Below, one piece after another: positions 7,551 through 15,736 of a stretch of DNA of 19,363 bases (its first letter is position 1; each line of letters opens with the position of its first letter). Made by a program: the position numbers and the translations under genes. The DNA lies in contig CAJURF010000070.1 of the NCBI GenBank assembly GCA_910588825.1, forward strand, positions 1 to 19,363. Direction: 5' to 3'. Under the pieces are notes generated by a model. That model worked only from the letters and a program-made list of their open reading frames with translations, was not told where the DNA came from and searched no databases. The DNA is from an uncultured Lachnospiraceae bacterium (GTDB taxonomy: Bacteria > Bacillota > Clostridia > Lachnospirales > Lachnospiraceae).

Positions 7551-8627
7551 TTAAGAATCTGCAAGCAGTTCTTTCACATTATCTTTTGTCATGTCCTGCA
7601 GCTCAATATTCGTTCTCGCATCCACCTGTTCCCCTTTATATATCTTCTCCGCAATCTCCCCGCAGAGAGTACCAATGGATGGCCAGTACACGAAAATTGC
7701 ATAGTCTTCATCGCCCTGTTCAATCAGATACGCGTCATCTTCCACGGATACCACGCCGCAGGTGGTAATCTGATCCCTCAACGCAGCAGCTTTCACTGCT
7801 TCACAGGCCCCTGTGATCATCTTCCCATCAGCCGCAACAATACATCCAATATCATCGCCATAAGCCTGAATCCAATCCTCTGTCACCTGCATGGCAGTCT
7901 CCGTATCAAAGTCTCCGGTCTGGCTGGACAATACTTCCAGGTCATCCCGCTGGGCAATGCCATCCATAAACCCTTCTTTTCTAAGAACAGCCGCCTCACG
8001 CCCTGGAGTTCCCTCCAAATAACAGATCTTTGTGTTTTCCGGCAGATTGTCTGCGCACCATTTTCCCTGTCCCTGGCCAAGCTGGGTTTCGTCAAACCCC
8101 ACAAATTTCCAGATACCGCCAGAGGCTTCTGTACCCACCATAAATACAGGCACGCCTTCCGCGTTACATTGTTCCACTGCCGTGGTATTACCCTCAGTGT
8201 CCACACCGATGATAAACATCATATCCACACCTTTGGTCAGCATGGTTTCCACATTTGTGGTCTGCTTTTCAATATCACCGGCAGAATCAGTCAAAAGCGT
8301 CTCCACTTTATCCACACCAATAGATTTGGCAAATTCGTCGCTTTCCACGTATTCTTTGAATTTTAGAGCTGCCGGGTAGCAGCAGTTATCGCTGTCATCG
8401 ATATTGGCAAAGCCAACGCGGTACACCAGGTCATCTCTCAGCGTAATATCCTCTTCGCTTGCCATATCACTTCCTGTCTCCTCTGCCGCATTGTCATCAC
8501 CTGCTGCATCCTCTGATTTTTCCTGTGTTCCTCCCCCGGATGAAGTTCCACCGGAACCGCCGCATCCCGAAAGCAGGGCCGCCGCCATAGCTGCCGTCAA
8601 CATTGCTGCAATTAATCTCTTCTTCAT
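7551..8627 (-). CDS. Sugar ABC transporter substrate-binding lipoprotein (CUT2 / periplasmic binding protein 1-like)
   Basis: A 358-residue exported lipoprotein. The N-terminus has a charged start MKKR, a hydrophobic stretch and a lipobox LSGC with lipidated C22, then a Gly/Ser and acidic linker to about residue 65. The mature part has the periplasmic-binding-protein fold of the RbsB/MglB class: YRVGFANIDDSDNCCYPAALKF in place of the usual first strand and helix, MLTKGVDMMFIIGVDTEGN, VPVFMVGTEASGG, and CYLEGTPGREAAVLRKEGF. It should capture a sugar or related ligand outside the membrane and deliver it to the permease encoded upstream. The ligand is not predicted. AAGGAG lies 10 bases before the ATG. 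A 150-base gap containing a long palindrome separates it from the permease gene, which may raise its expression relative to the other two. Confidence 0.88.
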   Translation of the reverse strand: MKKRLIAAMLTAAMAAALLSGCGGSGGTSSGGGTQEKSEDAAGDDNAAEETGSDMASEEDITLRDDLVYRVGFANIDDSDNCCYPAALKFKEYVESDEFAKSIGVDKVETLLTDSAGDIEKQTTNVETMLTKGVDMMFIIGVDTEGNTTAVEQCNAEGVPVFMVGTEASGGIWKFVGFDETQLGQGQGKWCADNLPENTKICYLEGTPGREAAVLRKEGFMDGIAQRDDLEVLSSQTGDFDTETAMQVTEDWIQAYGDDIGCIVAADGKMITGACEAVKAAALRDQITTCGVVSVEDDAYLIEQGDEDYAIFVYWPSIGTLCGEIAEKIYKGEQVDARTNIELQDMTKDNVKELLADS

Positions 8628-8649
8628 GATTCATTTTCTCCTTTCATGA

Positions 8650-8716
8650 GAGCGTGTCTGAAAACTTATTCCAACCGTCTGCACACCCATGCAGAAAACA
8701 ATTTTCAAACACGCTC
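8650..8716. repeat. 67-base palindromic element between permease and binding-protein genes
   Basis: Arms GAGCGTGTCTGAAAAC (8650-8665) and its near-complement (8701-8716) match at 14 of 16 positions. An inner hairpin CTGCA-CACCCA-TGCAG lies inside the loop. The transcript would form a branched stem in the gap of the operon. It may protect the mRNA 5' of the binding-protein gene or be a dispersed palindromic repeat. It has no U-tract on the minus strand, so it is not a simple terminator. Confidence 0.6.
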
Positions 8717-8776
8717 CAGCCACTCTATTTTTTCATACTTGTGTATGATGCCTGTTCCAAATTATTTTTCCGAAAT

Positions 8777-9742
8777 TTATGACAATTTCTGCGCACGCCG
8801 AACCTGTGCATCAATAATAACAGCGATTGCAATAATCGCACCCTTTACCACTTTCTGATAGTAAGCAGACACGTCTGTCAAAGTCATGATATTTAACAAA
8901 ACTCCCACAAACAGCGCCCCTACCACGGTTCCATACACTTTACCCGTACCACCGCTCATAGAAGTACCGCCGATGATGGCTGCAGTGATGGCATCAAATT
9001 CATAATCTTCCGCGCCGTTTGGCTGGCCGGAATTGAGACGGCTCATGAGGATAACCCCTGCAAGCCCCGCTACAGCTCCAGCGAAAACAAAAGCCTTGAT
9101 TTTCACCCATTTCACATTGATACCAGACGCTTTCGCCGCGTCAGCATTGCCGCCCACCGCATATACATAACGTCCAAAACGCCTGCGGTTAATCAAAATC
9201 CAATAGAAAATCAACACAACAATCATGATCACAGTGGGAACAGGAATTTTCCCAAAAACCATCCCCTGGCCAAATACGGTAAAGCGCTTGTCAAATCCCG
9301 CAACAGGCTGGGCACTGGTAATGGCAAGAATCATCCCCCTGCCGATAAACTGTGTTGCCAGAGTCATAATAAAAGAGGGAATACAGGCTGTGGTAACCAC
9401 CCAGCCATTGGCAAATCCGAATGCCACACCAACCAGTACACCCACAATCATGGCCAGCACAATGCTTCCGTTGCTGAGCATAACCATTGTTGAGATCACC
9501 CCGGAAAACGCACAGACGGAACCGGCAGACAAGTCTACCTCACCAGTAATCAGTATAATCTGGGAACCAAAGGCGATAATCATGACCACCGCATTCTGCC
9601 GGATAATGTTGCTGATGTTCCGTGTACTCAGGAAGGAATCGCTGAGAAATGCCGCCACCACCACTGCTGCGAGCAGGATAATCAAAATTCCGTACTTACT
9701 GTATAAATCCGCAAAACTTATTTTTTGCTTTTCCTTATTCAT
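8777..9742 (-). CDS. Sugar ABC transporter permease, RbsC/MglC family
   Basis: A 321-residue polytopic membrane protein of the CUT2 permease family. The N-terminal cytoplasmic stretch precedes repeated hydrophobic segments (GILIILLAAVVVAAFL near 18, VMIIAFGSQIILITGEVDLSAG near 53, IVLAMIVGVLVGVAFGFANG). Family hallmarks are the GEVDLSAGS loop, IPSFIMTLATQFIGRG, and NGAEDYEFDAITAAIIGGTSMSGG at about 242-265. It forms the membrane channel with the ATPase encoded just before it. Its ATG overlaps the ATPase stop in TAATG, which indicates translational coupling; no strong independent ribosome site is seen. Specificity cannot be read from sequence. Confidence 0.92.
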   Translation of the reverse strand: MNKEKQKISFADLYSKYGILIILLAAVVVAAFLSDSFLSTRNISNIIRQNAVVMIIAFGSQIILITGEVDLSAGSVCAFSGVISTMVMLSNGSIVLAMIVGVLVGVAFGFANGWVVTTACIPSFIMTLATQFIGRGMILAITSAQPVAGFDKRFTVFGQGMVFGKIPVPTVIMIVVLIFYWILINRRRFGRYVYAVGGNADAAKASGINVKWVKIKAFVFAGAVAGLAGVILMSRLNSGQPNGAEDYEFDAITAAIIGGTSMSGGTGKVYGTVVGALFVGVLLNIMTLTDVSAYYQKVVKGAIIAIAVIIDAQVRRAQKLS

Positions 9743-11250
9743 TATTCTTCAAACCCCCTGACTGCATATTCCATAACCATTTCCTGTGTTGCTTCTTCCC
9801 TGGACAATTCTCCTGTCAGTTTTCCCTGGGACATGACTGCCACCCTGTCGCTCATGCCAAATATTTCCGGCATTTCTGATGAAATCATAATAATAGCAAC
9901 TCCCTGCCTGGCAAGTTCACACATTAATTTATAGATCTCATACTTTGCTCCCACATCAATGCCCCTGGTGGGCTCATCCAAAATCAATACCTTAGGCGAC
10001 CGGAGAAGCCATTTTGCCAGCACCACTTTCTGCTGATTGCCGCCGGATAAAGATGCAACCGGAGATTCCGGGGATGCCAGCTTGATGGTAAGTTTCTGAA
10101 TCATATCTTGAATCGCTTCCTTTTCTGCTTTCAGATTCAAAAACCCTGCGCCGTTACAGACATTTTTCAAGCTGGACAGAGTAATGTTTTCACGGATGGG
10201 ACGGCAGAGCACCACACCCTCCATTTTCCGGTCTTCACTGGCCATTAAGACACCCGCATCGATGGCCGCTTCCGCATTTTTAAAATTGGATTTTTTTCCC
10301 TCCAGAAATACTTCTCCTTCTCTCAGAGTGTCCAGTCCGAATACAGCCCGGAACAGTTCGCTGCGCCCTGCGCCTACCAGACCGGCAAAGCCCACGATTT
10401 CCCCTGCACGGATTTTAAAATTAATGTTTTGGAACTTTCTGCCGCTGCAGTTTTTCAGCTCCATGACAACTTCTCCAATGGGCACTTCTTCCTTTGGAAA
10501 CTGATCGGTAATCTCCCTGCCCACCATTTTGGTGATAATACCATCTTTGTCAATGTCCGAGGCCATGCAGTTGTGCACCCACTGGCCGTCACGAAGTATG
10601 GTAACTTCATCGCAGATTTGAAAAATCTCGTCCATTTTGTGGGAAATATAGATAATACCCACGCCTTTGGCCTGCAGTTTCTTTACATTTTCGAATAAAA
10701 TATGTACTTCACTTTCCGTGATGGAAGATGTGGGTTCGTCCATAATCACCACGGATGCATCCCGGGAAATAGCTTTTACAATCTCGATCAGGGCAATATC
10801 CGATACAGTCATACCGCCCAGCAGTGCCTTCGGACTGTATTTCAGCCCAAAATCTTTTAAAAGCTGGTCCGCATCACCCCACATCTTTTTGTAATCCACA
10901 TTCCCCAGCTTGTCCACCGGCTCCCGCCCCAGGAAAATATTTTCTGCAACAGTCATATCCAGCACCGGACTCAATTCCTGATGAATGGTAGCAATCCCCA
11001 TCTCAAGCATTGATTTTGGACTCTGAGGAATGATTCTCTCACCCCTGTAAATGATTTCACCTTCATCGAGTTTGTAAATGCCGTTGATAATCTTAATCAA
11101 TGTGGATTTTCCCGCACCGTTCTCTCCGCACAATGCATGTACACTTCCCGGCTGCAGTTTCAGATTTACATCGTCCAGCGCCTTGACTCCTGGAAAGGAC
11201 TTGGAAATATGATTCAATTCCAGCAGATATTCTGATGTTCCACTCGCCAC
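9742..11250 (-). CDS. Sugar ABC transporter ATP-binding protein, MglA/RbsA type (tandem ABC domains)
   Basis: A 502-residue protein with two ABC domains, as in RbsA and MglA. Domain 1 has Walker A GENGAGKST (42-50), Q-loop ATIHQELSP, Walker B VVIMDEPTSS and H-loop YISHKMDEIF. Its signature is weak (MTVSDIALIE). Domain 2 has the family's altered Walker A GLVGAGRSE, signature LSGGNQQK and Walker B VLILDEPTRGID. It powers uptake through the permease encoded next. The start is set at the GTG at 11250 because AGGAGG lies 8 bases before it. The frame is open to a further GTG at 11295, but that has no ribosome site. It is the first gene of a three-gene operon and is divergent from the response regulator gene. 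Confidence 0.92.
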   Translation of the reverse strand: MASGTSEYLLELNHISKSFPGVKALDDVNLKLQPGSVHALCGENGAGKSTLIKIINGIYKLDEGEIIYRGERIIPQSPKSMLEMGIATIHQELSPVLDMTVAENIFLGREPVDKLGNVDYKKMWGDADQLLKDFGLKYSPKALLGGMTVSDIALIEIVKAISRDASVVIMDEPTSSITESEVHILFENVKKLQAKGVGIIYISHKMDEIFQICDEVTILRDGQWVHNCMASDIDKDGIITKMVGREITDQFPKEEVPIGEVVMELKNCSGRKFQNINFKIRAGEIVGFAGLVGAGRSELFRAVFGLDTLREGEVFLEGKKSNFKNAEAAIDAGVLMASEDRKMEGVVLCRPIRENITLSSLKNVCNGAGFLNLKAEKEAIQDMIQKLTIKLASPESPVASLSGGNQQKVVLAKWLLRSPKVLILDEPTRGIDVGAKYEIYKLMCELARQGVAIIMISSEMPEIFGMSDRVAVMSQGKLTGELSREEATQEMVMEYAVRGFEE

Positions 11251-11258
11251 CTGTGTAA

Positions 11259-11264
11259 CCTCCT
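11259..11264 (-). promoter_or_regulatory. Ribosome binding site that sets the ATPase start
   Basis: AGGAGG on the minus strand, 8 bases before the GTG at 11250. It rules against the upstream GTG at 11295, which would place this motif inside the coding sequence. Confidence 0.75.
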
Positions 11265-11453
11265 CACAAAATTTACTTCTTGCTTCTGGAGCCACTTTAT
11301 CATATACTTAAATTAAATGTAAGTCTTTTAACCGTTTACCTGTTGATTGTCACACCTATTCATAGATTTATCATACTTGCATAGATTTAGACCATATAAT
11401 CTCTGTATTTTAGTAATATTTACAAATGTTCACGGCTGGGAGGCACTGGAAAC
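11265..11453. promoter_or_regulatory. Divergent control region between transporter operon and regulator operon
   Basis: The plus-strand -10 is TATAAT at 11395-11400, about 54 bases before the regulator ATG, with a poor -35, which suggests an activated promoter. A 10-base direct repeat CATAGATTTA lies at 11361-11370 and 11380-11389, 19 bases apart, just upstream of and overlapping this promoter. An inverted repeat ACTTA-N9-TAAGT lies nearer the transporter gene. For the minus strand only weak -10-like boxes (TATGAT) without a good -35 are seen. The arrangement fits control of both operons by the encoded AraC-type regulator; this is inferred. Confidence 0.5.
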
Positions 11454-13076
11454 ATGAAGAAATTTCAACTGTTAATTGCAGAAGATGAAATTGCCATTAA
11501 CAACCTGATCAAAAACCTGATTGACTTTGAATCCTTAAATCTGGAGCTGGCTGGACAGGCTTACGATGGACAGACAGCTTATGAGATGATTCTCTCCAGG
11601 CGTCCGAATATTATTATCACAGATATCGCCATGCCGGGTATGACCGGACTGGAATTAATCCAGCGGGTACATGAGGAAAATATTCCCGCACATTTTATCA
11701 TCATCAGCGGACTCTCCTGCTTCAATCACGCACTGACAGCCATTAAAATGGGTGTGGAAGATTATCTGCTGAAACCCATTAACAAGGGAGAATTAAATGA
11801 TGTGCTGGAAAAATTAATCCTGAAAATTGCTTCTCAACTGAAAATAGATTACCAGATTCAGAAAATGAACCTGGATTCCCATGCCCAGGCGCATAAACTG
11901 CGCCGTTCCTTTATTATGAACATTTTGTATAGTAAAGACTCGGCCCTGCAGCTTTCAGTGCCCCGTCTCAACAAGGAATATGGCTTTGACTTTCAGATGG
12001 ATACCTGTTTTTGCATGGGGCTTTGTCTGGTTGATCATCTTCTGGATTTGAATCTGGCCGTGCAGAATACCATTCTGGAACAGCTTATGCGCAGATTTTC
12101 CTCGGCAATCCGGGATTACTGCGTGGACTTTGAAGTTTACAGCAAAAATCACCAGTTTATCTTTCTGCTGAATTATCAACCCCTGCATGCAGAGCTGCTG
12201 CTGGGATACCTGTCTGCAATTCATGAAGACCTGGTGGAATTCATCAGACCGTATGAGAATCTGACCCTTGCCACCTGCTGGGGCGTTCCCGTTTCGGAAC
12301 CCAAGAGCCTTTCCTATTCTCTGCAGACTGCCATGGAGATTCTGCCGGCACGGCTGCTGTTAGGAACTTCCCAGGTACTGTCTGCCCAGCAGTTCAGCAA
12401 AAAAAAGGCTGCCCCCGGTTATCCCGTACCTCCTTCTGAACTGCAGGCACTGCGCTCCAGCATTGAGATCCGGGATCTTCCCAAATTCCAGAAACAGCTG
12501 AAAAACCTGTTCAAAAACACAGCCTCTGGATGCCGCCTGTGCCCCCATAAAGTCCTTACTGCTTTCTGCGATACCATGTCAAAGGTGCTGTCCGAACTGC
12601 ATCAGTGGAAAATGATCACTGTCAATATCACTGATACATACCTGCAGTACTGCGATTCCATTGAAGCCTATTCTGATGTGAACGAATTAATCCGTTTTAC
12701 TGTGTCCTTCATACAGGAACTGATTCCATTTCATCAGGATGAAGAGAATTCAGATAACCGGCAGATCGAACTGGCCAAACAATATATTCAGGAACATTTT
12801 AAAGAAAATCTGAAACTGGAGAATGTGGCGGAGCAGATTTACCTGGCTCCCTCTTACTTTGGAGTTCTTTTCAAAAAAGAAGTGGGAGAATCCTTCAGCT
12901 GCTATCTGACTTCTGTCCGCATGGAAAAAGCCAAAGAGTTGCTCCATGATATCCGGTACAATATCGCAGAAATCGCCGGCGAAGTGGGCTATCAGGACAA
13001 ACGGTATTTCAGCAGGCTGTTCAAAGAACAGGTGGGAGTCACCCCTAAAGAATACCGCAAGATTTATGCAGACTGA
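11454..13076 (+). CDS. YesN-type response regulator (receiver + AraC HTH)
   Basis: A 540-residue DNA-binding response regulator. The receiver domain spans about 1-120: acidic pocket E10-D11, phospho-acceptor D57 in NIIITDIAMPGMTG, S85 in the switch position and K107 in YLLKPIN. A long middle region of about 300 residues has no motif I recognise; in YesN relatives it is a linker or sensor-like module. The C-terminal 103 residues are an AraC/XylS double helix-turn-helix (NLKLENVAEQIYLAPSYFG, then YNIAEIAGEVGYQDKRYFSR and GVTPKEYRK). It should be phosphorylated by the kinase encoded 11 bases downstream and should control the divergent transporter operon. A GGGAGG site lies 10 bases before the ATG. 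Confidence 0.9.
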   Translation: MKKFQLLIAEDEIAINNLIKNLIDFESLNLELAGQAYDGQTAYEMILSRRPNIIITDIAMPGMTGLELIQRVHEENIPAHFIIISGLSCFNHALTAIKMGVEDYLLKPINKGELNDVLEKLILKIASQLKIDYQIQKMNLDSHAQAHKLRRSFIMNILYSKDSALQLSVPRLNKEYGFDFQMDTCFCMGLCLVDHLLDLNLAVQNTILEQLMRRFSSAIRDYCVDFEVYSKNHQFIFLLNYQPLHAELLLGYLSAIHEDLVEFIRPYENLTLATCWGVPVSEPKSLSYSLQTAMEILPARLLLGTSQVLSAQQFSKKKAAPGYPVPPSELQALRSSIEIRDLPKFQKQLKNLFKNTASGCRLCPHKVLTAFCDTMSKVLSELHQWKMITVNITDTYLQYCDSIEAYSDVNELIRFTVSFIQELIPFHQDEENSDNRQIELAKQYIQEHFKENLKLENVAEQIYLAPSYFGVLFKKEVGESFSCYLTSVRMEKAKELLHDIRYNIAEIAGEVGYQDKRYFSRLFKEQVGVTPKEYRKIYAD

Positions 13077-13087
13077 GGTGCCGGAAA

Positions 13088-14158
13088 ATGAAACAGAAAA
13101 TAAGAAACATCTACGAAAATATTATGGCTTTTCAGAAATGTCCCTATGCATCCATTTTATCCACCCGCCTCATCCTGTGCGGCATTTTGTGGTGCCTGGC
13201 CCTGATCACCTGCCGTATGCTTGCTTCTTTCAGCCGCAGCAGCGCCCAGCCCGGGCGCTTTGTCCCTCTGTGGATTTTTCTGATTTTGCTGGCCGGAAGC
13301 ATTCTCACCATATTATACTGGAAGCAGTACTATCGGACTGTAATTCTCTGTACCATCAAGATGGAAAACATCAAAGATAAGTATGCTCTGCTGGACGCGC
13401 AGCAGATGACTGATTATGAAGCTTCTCTGCACATTGTGCTGGAGTTAATTGATGATTCCCTGGAGAAAGAATACTCCAGCCGTCTGCTGCAAAAACAGAC
13501 TGAGCTGGATTCTATGCAGAGCCAGATCAATCCGCATTTTCTCTATAATACCATGGACACCATCCGCGGCTATGCCCTTATGGAAGAAGCTCCTATCACT
13601 TCTGATATGATTGAAGTGCTGTCACGGCTGTTCCGCTATATGATCAGCCAGAAAAATGCTAAGACCACCATCCGGCAGGAGATCTCCATTCTCTATGATT
13701 ATATCAAAATCCAGGAATACCGGATGAATCAACACATGATTCTGCTTCAGAATATAGAAAACGAATCCCAGGTCATGGAATATTCCATCCCCAAATTGAT
13801 CATCCAGCCTCTGGTTGAAAACTGCATCAAACATGGAAACAAAAATATATCCAGAGAATTCATCATCACTCTGAACATCTACGCTGCCCAGTCCAGGCTG
13901 ATCATCAGCGTAAAAGACAACGGATGCGGAATGACACCAAAATCCCTGAATGAAATCAACCGCAGACTTGCAGATAATGACTGGAATTCCATGCAGGACA
14001 GAAAAAAAGATAAACTGCGCGGCAACGGCATTGCTCTGACCAATATCAACTCCCGCATCCGCCTGCTCTATGGAGATATTTATGGACTGACCGCCTACAG
14101 CACACTGGGCCGGGGTTCGGAATTCCAGATCACCCTGCCGTTTTACAATCAGGAGTAA
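13088..14158 (+). CDS. YesM-type sensor histidine kinase with minimal extracellular domain
   Basis: A 356-residue kinase of the His_kinase/HATPase class. Two membrane segments lie at about 24-46 and 59-78, joined by only about 12 residues. Typical YesM kinases carry a large extracellular Cache domain here. After a coiled-coil-like linker comes the phosphoacceptor motif SQINPHFLYNT with H150. The ATPase domain has N245 in PLVENCIKHG, D277 in DNGCGM, and RGNGIALTNINSRI near 311. The catalytic parts look intact. With no room for a ligand domain, it must sense within the membrane or through a partner protein, as in intramembrane-sensing kinases paired with ABC transporters. GAGGTG precedes the ATG by 8 bases. 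It lies between the regulator gene and the degenerate ABC gene and is presumably co-transcribed with both. Confidence 0.88.
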   Translation: MKQKIRNIYENIMAFQKCPYASILSTRLILCGILWCLALITCRMLASFSRSSAQPGRFVPLWIFLILLAGSILTILYWKQYYRTVILCTIKMENIKDKYALLDAQQMTDYEASLHIVLELIDDSLEKEYSSRLLQKQTELDSMQSQINPHFLYNTMDTIRGYALMEEAPITSDMIEVLSRLFRYMISQKNAKTTIRQEISILYDYIKIQEYRMNQHMILLQNIENESQVMEYSIPKLIIQPLVENCIKHGNKNISREFIITLNIYAAQSRLIISVKDNGCGMTPKSLNEINRRLADNDWNSMQDRKKDKLRGNGIALTNINSRIRLLYGDIYGLTAYSTLGRGSEFQITLPFYNQE

Positions 14159-14166
14159 TACTGTAT

Positions 14167-15558
14167 ATGTTTTATGAAATTCTGCGCCTGCACCATATCG
14201 GCCGAAGAAGCGATGGTCAGGTCATTAACGATATTTCTTTTAACCTCCTTTGTCAGGAAGCTCTCTGCATATTAACCGAAGATATTGAGACAAAAAACTT
14301 CCTGTTTTCCCTGTTCCGGGGAGAAACAAAACCTGACCAGGGGAAACTTCTTCTTCATGATAAGCCATGCCTTTTTCATCAGCTGGAGGACGTCCATGCT
14401 GCGGGAATCTACATTGCCGACGAACATCTGCTGGTTCCCGGCATGAGTGTGGCACATAACCTGTTCATGACCGATGACACATTTTATGAAAATCATCAGT
14501 TTCTGAACAATTCCCGTATGGATGATGCCGCCAGAAAGCTTCTGAAACATTATCGCCTGTCCCATATTCCGCCCCACAGACGCATCTGTGAGCTTCCATT
14601 TTTTGACCGCTATCTGCTGTCTATTTTACACACACTGACCCTGGGGGCAAAAATTGTCATACTGGATACCTCCATATATCTTCCCGCTACACCTCAGGAA
14701 ACAAAGTTACTTCAGCATGTAGTGTCTGCCTTAAAAGAACAGGGATTGTCGCTCTTATGGTTCTCCAACAAATGGAATCCCATATTCCAGAATTCTGACC
14801 GGTACGGCGTCATCCAGGATGGTGTGGTAACCCAGCTGGCCCCCCTCTCATCCATACCGCCATATATTCCGGAGCCCAATTTCATGGAATATGAGCTGCG
14901 CCGGCACAGTATAAATGGACAGACAGGCAAAAAACTGGTATTTTTTCAGAATGGATCGTTTGACTTTACGCTGTACGAAGGGGAAATCCTGGGACTGTGC
15001 GACCCGCTCCAGAGAAGTGCGGATTTTTTCCATGAAATATCTCATGGAAATCCACACATGCCCTCCATCATTGACTATAACGGAAAAATCTATCGGGGAA
15101 GTCTGCCGCCGCCGGGGAAAACAGCTTATATCATGCCTTCTGCCCGGGAATCCAGAATTTTTCCCCAGATGACCCTTTACGATAATGTTACCCTTTTGCT
15201 GAAAACACCCATGTATAACTGCCTGGGCCATGTAAACCGCCGCATCCGCAATCATATGACGCAGGCTGCCCTCAAGTCCATCGGAGCATCTGATATTTTC
15301 CTGAAATACAGGAAAAAGAAAGACCTGGCAGGAAGCAGTACCCAGGAACAATTTCTGATTGAGATTGCAAAATGGGTCTGTCTGAAACCGAAACTTTTTG
15401 TTTTCTGTAATTCTGCCAGTGTCTATAACAGCCTGTCCGCCCAGCGCTTTTCTCAGCTTCTGGAGCGTCTGCGGCCACTGGGAATTACCATTCTTCTGAT
15501 TTCATCCAGTGAAGAAAATCTTCAGAAATTCTGCACACGGATTATTGAATTATGGTAA
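14167..15558 (+). CDS. Degenerate tandem ABC ATPase-like protein (MglA/RbsA layout, catalytic motifs lost)
   Basis: A 463-residue protein following the two-domain plan of MglA/RbsA but with nearly all nucleotide-handling motifs changed. Domain 1: Walker A is replaced by TEDIETKNF (37-45), keeping only K43; the signature is replaced by LPFFDR (143-148); Walker B keeps D167 but loses the catalytic Glu (LDTSIY); the H-loop His is N201 (FSNKW). Domain 2 begins near 225: LYEGEILGLCDPLQRSADFF stands where GLVGAGRSE is expected, GSSTQEQ (389-395) replaces SGGNQQK, and LFVFCNSASV (410-419) replaces LDEPTRG. The reading frame is uninterrupted, so it is a maintained pseudo-ATPase rather than a pseudogene. 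It starts 9 bases after the kinase stop. A regulatory adaptor between transporter and kinase is my inference; some residual nucleotide binding cannot be excluded. Confidence 0.75.
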   Translation: MFYEILRLHHIGRRSDGQVINDISFNLLCQEALCILTEDIETKNFLFSLFRGETKPDQGKLLLHDKPCLFHQLEDVHAAGIYIADEHLLVPGMSVAHNLFMTDDTFYENHQFLNNSRMDDAARKLLKHYRLSHIPPHRRICELPFFDRYLLSILHTLTLGAKIVILDTSIYLPATPQETKLLQHVVSALKEQGLSLLWFSNKWNPIFQNSDRYGVIQDGVVTQLAPLSSIPPYIPEPNFMEYELRRHSINGQTGKKLVFFQNGSFDFTLYEGEILGLCDPLQRSADFFHEISHGNPHMPSIIDYNGKIYRGSLPPPGKTAYIMPSARESRIFPQMTLYDNVTLLLKTPMYNCLGHVNRRIRNHMTQAALKSIGASDIFLKYRKKKDLAGSSTQEQFLIEIAKWVCLKPKLFVFCNSASVYNSLSAQRFSQLLERLRPLGITILLISSSEENLQKFCTRIIELW

Positions 15559-15629
15559 TATTTAAGCAGGCGCTGTTTTGCCGGAACTGTGAAATCTTTA
15601 TAAACACCATAAAAATACACGGCAGGGGC

Positions 15630-15659
15630 TTGCACAGCCATCATCCACTTTGTTATAAT
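15630..15659 (+). promoter_or_regulatory. Promoter for the penicillin-binding protein gene
   Basis: TTGCAC (15630-15635), an 18-base spacer and a consensus TATAAT (15654-15659). The predicted leader is about 70 bases long and contains a stable hairpin. Confidence 0.7.
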
Positions 15660-15688
15660 ACACAAAGCGGATGCAAGATTGTCCGATG

Positions 15689-15717
15689 AGCTGCCGTCTC
15701 ATGAGCAGACGGCAGCT
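15689..15717 (+). promoter_or_regulatory. Perfect 11-bp hairpin in the penicillin-binding protein leader
   Basis: AGCTGCCGTCT (15689-15699) and AGACGGCAGCT (15707-15717) pair perfectly around a 7-base loop. It ends 7 bases before the AGGAGG ribosome site, close enough to affect mRNA stability or ribosome access. No U-run follows, so termination there is unlikely. Confidence 0.55.
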
Positions 15718-15724
15718 TGATTTA

Positions 15725-15730
15725 AGGAGG
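15725..15730 (+). promoter_or_regulatory. Ribosome binding site that sets the penicillin-binding protein start
   Basis: AGGAGG, 6 bases before the ATG at 15737. The frame is open further upstream to an ATG at 15671, but that start would translate through the leader hairpin and lacks a ribosome site. Confidence 0.8.
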
Positions 15731-15736
15731 AATCAG

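Noticed and set aside
14167..15558. Calling the degenerate ABC gene a pseudogene
   Set aside because: The frame is intact over 463 codons, both domains keep their overall layout, and it is packed 9 bases after the kinase gene.
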